This document shows positions 60,155 to 64,000 of a stretch of 64,000 nucleotides of DNA, one piece after another. Numbering within the stretch: the first letter of the stretch is position 1; each line of letters starts with the position of its first letter. The notes beneath the pieces are model-generated. The model was not told the origin of the DNA. It made no database searches and saw only the letters and a list, made by a program, of their open reading frames with translations. This stretch comes from JACVRW01 sp963819115 (GTDB lineage: Bacteria; Actinomycetota; Thermoleophilia; Solirubrobacterales; Thermoleophilaceae): positions 186,001 to 250,000 of the forward strand of contig CAWFUR010000010.1 of assembly GCA_963819115.1 (NCBI GenBank). The letters are read 5' to 3'. The translations under genes and the position numbers were made by a program.

Positions 60155-60553
60155 CTAGTTCGAGCGGGCAGTCAGGTACTTCACGAGGCGGGTGTTGTCC
60201 TCGCCGAACGCGCACTCGTCCACGGTGGCGTCGATGATTGCCCGGCTGAGCTCGCGCTCCATCTCGGGCACCGGGCTGGCCGGGCCGTCGAGATGCATCA
60301 GCAGGCGGTCGTCCAGCAGGCGGAAGCTGAAGTTCACGCGGCTCTCGTCGTCCAGCGAGCGGCCGTCGTCCACGAAGTCGTTGGCCGCCTCGGTGATCGC
60401 GAGCTTCAGGTCGGCCACCTCCTCGGGCGAGAGCGGAGTGAGGCGGCATACCGCGGAGAGGGCCAGCCGGGCGAGCACCAGGTAGTCGGGCCGGGCCGGG
60501 ATCGTGAGCGACACGTCCCGTCCGTCGGCCTTGCTGGGCACCTCCTCCGCCAC
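60155..60553 (-). CDS. Anti-sigma/HATPase-like regulatory protein
   Basis: About 132 aa; start uncertain (GTG at 60553, GTG at 60541 after GGAGGAG, or later). VSLTIPARPDYLVLARLALSAVCRL, LADLKLAITEAANDFVDDG region is like the RsbW/SpoIIAB N-box, and FSFRLLDDRLLMHLDGP like the strand that follows. The usual G-boxes are degenerate, so kinase activity is doubtful. Likely binds a sigma factor or STAS protein. Lies 14 bp upstream of treT. Confidence 0.75.
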   Translation of the reverse strand: MAEEVPSKADGRDVSLTIPARPDYLVLARLALSAVCRLTPLSPEEVADLKLAITEAANDFVDDGRSLDDESRVNFSFRLLDDRLLMHLDGPASPVPEMERELSRAIIDATVDECAFGEDNTRLVKYLTARSN

Positions 60554-60574
60554 GGCCGTGGACCCTAGCGAGAA

Positions 60575-60672
60575 GGCATGGTCCGGTGCTCGCCCGATCC
60601 ATGGCTGCGGTGCTCGCCTGATCACCGAATCAGGCTGCGCTCCTCGCCGCCGATCGGGCTCCGCTCCTCCCT
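60575..60672 (+). repeat. Palindromic repeat copy F: one element nested inside another
   Basis: Outer left half GGCATGGTCCGGTGCTCG plus CCCGATC (60575-60599), a complete inner element at 60600-60648 (stem CCTGAT-CACCG-ATCAGG), then outer right half GATCGGGCTCCGCTCCTCC (60652-60670). The insertion is exactly in the outer element's apical loop. Starts 9 bp after the HtrA gene stop, upstream of the anti-sigma-like gene. Confidence 0.9.
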
Positions 60673-60681
60673 GGCGTGTTC

Positions 60682-61845
60682 TTAGCCTCCGGAGCGCAGC
60701 GGGCGGGTGCCCAGCTTCACGTCGACCGTGCGGCGCTTGCCGTCGCGAAGCAGCGTGAGACGTGCGGTGTCGCCGGATCCGAGCGCGCTGATCCCGTCGG
60801 TGAGGTCCTGGGATCGCGTGAGCGGCCGGCCGTTCAGGGCCACGATCACGTCGCCGCCGGTGCGGATGCCGGACTGTCCCTGGAAGGTGATCTCGTCGTC
60901 GCCGGCCTTCATGTCCGCCTTCTCCGCCGGGCTGCCGTTCTCGATCTTCTGGATCAGCGCGCCGTTCGCGTTCGGCAGGCCGAGCCGTTCGGCCAGTTGG
61001 GGCCAGAGGGTCAGGGTGGTCACCCCTAGGTAGGCGTAGTCCACGCGTCCGTGGGCCCGGAGGTCCGTGAGCGAGCGGCGCACCGCGTCCACCGGGACGG
61101 CGAACCCGACCCCCTCGCCTCCGCCGGAGTCCGTCTTGATCTGGGCGTTGATGCCGAGCACCACGCCCTTCGCGTCGAGCAGCGGGCCGCCGGAGTTGCC
61201 GGGGTTGATGGCGGCGTCGGTCTGGATCGCGTCGCCGATCCCGAAGCGCGTGAGGGAGCTGATGTTGCGGTCGACCGCCGAGACCACGCCCACGCTCAGC
61301 GACTGCCGCTCCCCGAAGGGGCTGCCGATCGCCGCGACCGGCTCGCCGACCTCGATCCCCTCGGAGTGGCCGAGTTGCAGCGGGGTGAGCGACAGCCCCG
61401 CGGGATCCACGTGCAGAAGGGCGACGTCCGCGTTCGGGTCGACGCCCACGATCTTGGCCTCCACGCGGTTCCCGTCGGAGAACTCCACGTACACCTGCTC
61501 GGCTCGCTTCGCGCTCCCCTCCTCGGTGACCACGTGGGCGTTCGTGGCGATATAGCCGTCGCCGTCGAGCACGAAGGCCGATCCCTGGCCGCCCGCGCCC
61601 TCCTCTCCGATGCTCGCGCCGTTGCCGTCGAAGATCGAGAGGATCGTGACGACGCCGGGCCCGAGGCGGTGGTAGATCGCGGATGGGTCGAAGCCGCCCC
61701 TCCGGCCTATGCCCTCCACCACCTGCACCCGCGTGGTGGTGACCTTGGCCGGGGCGCTCGGGCGGTCCGGGGAGTCGTTCCCCCCGGAGCAGCCGGCGCC
61801 CGCCGCGGCCACCACCACGGCGCCCAGGGCCGCAAGGCGCCTCAC
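60682..61845 (-). CDS. HtrA/DegP-type S1C serine protease with PDZ domain, lipoprotein-like
   Basis: 387 aa. N-terminal signal with a lipobox-like AGAGC (Cys19). Trypsin-like domain: His in IATNAHVV, Asp in PNADVALLHV, Ser in NPGNSGGPLLD, so the triad is complete. PDZ at ~290-385 (YLGVTTLTLWPQLAERL, GALIQKIENGSPAEKADMKAGD). Extracytoplasmic quality control. Overlaps the sensor kinase gene (4 bp), which suggests it is a regulon member or a stress sensor partner. Confidence 0.94.
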   Translation of the reverse strand: MRRLAALGAVVVAAAGAGCSGGNDSPDRPSAPAKVTTTRVQVVEGIGRRGGFDPSAIYHRLGPGVVTILSIFDGNGASIGEEGAGGQGSAFVLDGDGYIATNAHVVTEEGSAKRAEQVYVEFSDGNRVEAKIVGVDPNADVALLHVDPAGLSLTPLQLGHSEGIEVGEPVAAIGSPFGERQSLSVGVVSAVDRNISSLTRFGIGDAIQTDAAINPGNSGGPLLDAKGVVLGINAQIKTDSGGGEGVGFAVPVDAVRRSLTDLRAHGRVDYAYLGVTTLTLWPQLAERLGLPNANGALIQKIENGSPAEKADMKAGDDEITFQGQSGIRTGGDVIVALNGRPLTRSQDLTDGISALGSGDTARLTLLRDGKRRTVDVKLGTRPLRSGG

Positions 61846-63284
61846 GGCTCCTCCGTCCCGGCCGGCAGCTCGAGGGTGAAGGCGGCTCCCTGGGGGCTGG
61901 GCGAGATCTCGAGGTCGCCCTTCATCCGCTCGGCCAGCTCGCGTGCGATCGCGAGCCCCAGACCCGCTCCGCGCGCGGCGTCGCCGGTGAAGAAGGGCTC
62001 GAAGGCCTTGTGCCGGGTCCCGTCCGGGATTCCCGGCCCGGCGTCCGACACCGTCAGGGACGCGGTGCCATTCACGCGGTTGGCCGAGACGGTCACGGCC
62101 GTGCCCGAGGGGGTGTGGCGGATGGCGTTGTCGAGGAGGATGCGCATGATCTGGACCACGCGTTCACGATCGCAGGTCGCCTCCGGGCCGGCGTCCGGCA
62201 GCCGGACGCTCAGCTTGGTGCGGTGGTCGGCCAGGGCGGGCCCGAACTCGCCCACGACGGTGCGCGCGAGCTCCGACAGGTCCACCGGCTCGTGATGGAA
62301 CTCGAGCGAGCCCGCATCCAGGCGCGAGAGGTCGAGCAGGTCCACCGAGAGCTTCTGGAGGCGGGCCACCTGCTCGCTCATCGTGTCGAGGAACTCGCGC
62401 CTGGTCTCCTCGTCGAGGTCCTCGTCCTGGAGCAGCTCCACGAAGCCCCCCAGGGAGAAGATCGGAGTGCGGAGCTCGTGCGATGCGGTGGCGATGAACT
62501 CCTTGCGGGCCACGTCCACCTGACGCAGCTGTTCCTGCATCTCGTTGAACGTGTGCGTCAGCTGGCCGAGCTCGTCCCGCGAGTCCACGGGCAGCGGCTC
62601 GATGAAGCGGCCCTCCGCCATCTCGGCGGCCGCCATCTCGAGGCGCCGCACGCGCCGGGCCAGCGCCTGGGCCACCAGGTAGCCGCCGGTCAGCGCAAGC
62701 AGCAGGGCCGCGAGGGTGGCGATCAGGAGCCGCTCGCGCACGAAGCTCACGGTCTCGGCCACGTCGTCCAGGTCGCGGGAGTACATGGCCACCCATGTCG
62801 GGTCGCCCTTGTACATCAGCGGCTGGGCCACGATGCCGATCTCCTGCTTGCCGAAGTGGCCGAACCCACTTCGGCTGTGCTCGCTCAGCACGGCACGGCG
62901 GGCCAGGCCGTCGTCCCGCGGGAAGGCGGTCTCCGCCTCGCGGGAATCGGAGAGCGGGTAGAAGCGCAGCTCTCGCCCGTCGCCCTGCGGGCCGGCGAAG
63001 GACTGGTTCCAGTTGAGCAGGGTCACCCGCGAGTCGGTGGAGTCGGCCACCTGCCGCACGCGGCGGTCGATCGCGGGGGCGCGGGGCTCGCCGGCCAGCA
63101 GCTTCTCCAGGGGAGCGCGGCCCGCAACGACTTCCTGGCGCAGGTCGTGAAGGCGGCGCCCCTCGAGGTTCGATTCGAGCTGGGGCACCACGAGGAAGTA
63201 GATGACCGCGAATGCGGCGGCCGTGATGGCGAAGAACAGGAGCGCGAGCTCGTTGCGCAGCGAGCGGAAGCGGGGTAGGCGCAT
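61842..63284 (-). CDS. Membrane sensor histidine kinase
   Basis: 480 aa from ATG at 63284. Two membrane helices (~12-32 and ~180-200) flank a ~150-residue external sensor. HAMP domain follows (LARRVRRLEMAAAEMAEGR, LPVDSRDELGQL), HisKA with His in FIATASHELRTPIFSL, and HATPase boxes DNAIRHTPSG, DAGPGIPDG, FEPFFTGD and GAGLGLAIARELAERMKG. Pairs with the response regulator (TGATG overlap). Downstream HtrA suggests an envelope-stress signal. Confidence 0.95.
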   Translation of the reverse strand: MRLPRFRSLRNELALLFFAITAAAFAVIYFLVVPQLESNLEGRRLHDLRQEVVAGRAPLEKLLAGEPRAPAIDRRVRQVADSTDSRVTLLNWNQSFAGPQGDGRELRFYPLSDSREAETAFPRDDGLARRAVLSEHSRSGFGHFGKQEIGIVAQPLMYKGDPTWVAMYSRDLDDVAETVSFVRERLLIATLAALLLALTGGYLVAQALARRVRRLEMAAAEMAEGRFIEPLPVDSRDELGQLTHTFNEMQEQLRQVDVARKEFIATASHELRTPIFSLGGFVELLQDEDLDEETRREFLDTMSEQVARLQKLSVDLLDLSRLDAGSLEFHHEPVDLSELARTVVGEFGPALADHRTKLSVRLPDAGPEATCDRERVVQIMRILLDNAIRHTPSGTAVTVSANRVNGTASLTVSDAGPGIPDGTRHKAFEPFFTGDAARGAGLGLAIARELAERMKGDLEISPSPQGAAFTLELPAGTEEP

Positions 63285-63985
63285 CAGCTGTCCCGGAAGC
63301 AGTAGCCGACTCCGCGCACGGTGAGGATCAGCTCGGGCTCGGCCGAGTCGCGCTCGAGCTTCTCCCTCAGGTGGCGGATGTGCACGTCGATGGTGCGCGG
63401 GTCCCGATAGGAGGCATCCCCCCATACGTGCTCGAGCAGCGCGGTGCGGCTCAGCACCCGCCCGGGAGTACGGGCCAGCGCGGCCAGGATCTCGAACTCC
63501 ACGTAGGTGAGCTGGATCGCCTCATCGCGAACGGTCACCTGGCGCTTCTCGAAGTCCACGCCGACCTCGCCCTGCGAGATGGGCGCCTCGAAGCGCTCCT
63601 CCGCCGCGGTGATCGCGGCCCGCCGGAGCACGGCCTTCACCCGGCTCCGGAACTCGCGCACGGAGAAGGGCTTGGTGATGTAGTCGTCGGCCCCGAGCTC
63701 GAGGCCCAGAACCTTGTCGATCTCCTCGGTCTTGGCGGTGAGCATGATGATCGGCACCGCGCTGCGCGAGCGGATCTGGCGGCACACGTCGAAGCCGTCG
63801 AGCTTCGGGAGCATCACGTCGAGGACCACGAGGTCGAAACTGGCCTCCCTCAGGCGCTCGAGGGCCTCGGGTCCGTCCAGTGCCGGCACCACCTCGTAGC
63901 CCTCCTTGCGCAGCGGGTAGGTGAGCAGCTTCTGCACCGCGGCCTCGTCGTCGACAAGGAGGATCCGTGGTGCGGGGCCCGTCAC
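63284..63985 (-). CDS. OmpR/PhoB-family response regulator
   Basis: 233 aa, GTG start. Receiver domain: LLVDDEAAVQKLL, phosphoacceptor Asp in LVVLDVMLPKLDGFDV, Thr in IMLTAKTE and Lys in DDYITKPFS. Winged-helix domain: QLTYVEFEILAALARTPGRVLSR, LLEHVWGDASYRDPRTIDVHIRHLREKL and VRGVGYCFR. Regulator for the adjacent kinase. First gene of the unit kinase-HtrA. Confidence 0.96.
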   Translation of the reverse strand: MTGPAPRILLVDDEAAVQKLLTYPLRKEGYEVVPALDGPEALERLREASFDLVVLDVMLPKLDGFDVCRQIRSRSAVPIIMLTAKTEEIDKVLGLELGADDYITKPFSVREFRSRVKAVLRRAAITAAEERFEAPISQGEVGVDFEKRQVTVRDEAIQLTYVEFEILAALARTPGRVLSRTALLEHVWGDASYRDPRTIDVHIRHLREKLERDSAEPELILTVRGVGYCFRDS

Positions 63986-63992
63986 CTTCGAG

Positions 63993-63998
63993 ATTGTA
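63993..63998 (-). promoter_or_regulatory. Putative -10 box TACAAT for response regulator operon
   Basis: On the minus strand TACAAT ends 7 nt before the GTG of the response regulator gene. Confidence 0.45.
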
Positions 63999-64000
63999 GG

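Overview
This is a GC-rich bacterial chromosome segment of about 64 kb, almost certainly from an actinomycete-type organism. I favour class Thermoleophilia (Solirubrobacterales-like). The reasons are the very high GC3, a kinase/FHA/PP2C signalling set, a GTG/TTG-rich start repertoire, Dcd, DUF4446 and DUF4126 proteins, menaquinone-based respiration, and a Rieske/b/bc complex unlike that of mycobacteria. The placement rests on gene content and style, not on a phylogenetic marker, because the window contains no rRNA.

Layout. (1) 1-3714, minus strand: Ser/Thr kinase, two FHA proteins and a PP2C phosphatase. (2) 3903-7645, plus strand: a CARDB-type secreted protein, DUF4446, prephenate dehydratase, HNH nuclease and a coiled-coil membrane protein. 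(3) 7951-22417: the replication-origin neighbourhood. gyrA, gyrB, dciA, recF, dnaN and dnaA run leftwards, and rpmH, rnpA, yidD, yidC, jag, rsmG, parA and parB run rightwards, so the two sets diverge at about 17.2-17.5 kb. parS-like sites lie inside the first codons of both dnaN and rsmG. (4) 22464-33807: tRNA-Ile, a bifunctional-nuclease-domain protein, ddl, an aminotransferase, a phosphodiesterase/GtrA/glycosyltransferase group, YmdB-like phosphoesterase and an ABC exporter. (5) 33814-42612: peptide deformylase, an ACT regulator, a heme operon (hemB, fused siroheme decarboxylase, hemL), a qcrABC-type quinol:cytochrome c reductase, menG and a polyprenyl synthase. (6) 42677-51450: dcd, tatA/tatC, a STAS antagonist, tRNA-Lys, a class IV aminotransferase, nucleotide-sugar genes and an RDD membrane protein. 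(7) 51473-56963, minus strand: rpsF-ssb-rpsR-rplI-dnaB-dnaC-like-purA. (8) 57433-64000, minus strand: trehalose genes otsA/treT, an anti-sigma-like ATPase, an HtrA-type protease and a two-component system.

The most distinctive signal is a family of roughly 48-50 bp imperfect palindromes placed close after gene 3' ends at six loci. One locus is a perfect tandem triplicate. One copy sits inside the apical loop of another copy. One copy supplies the last codons and the stop of a helicase-loader-like gene. I do not recognise this family. Also notable are a repeated TANNNT box 7-11 nt before many start codons (probably leaderless transcription) and a hairpin 3' of gyrA with a perfect Shine-Dalgarno/anti-Shine-Dalgarno sequence in its loop.
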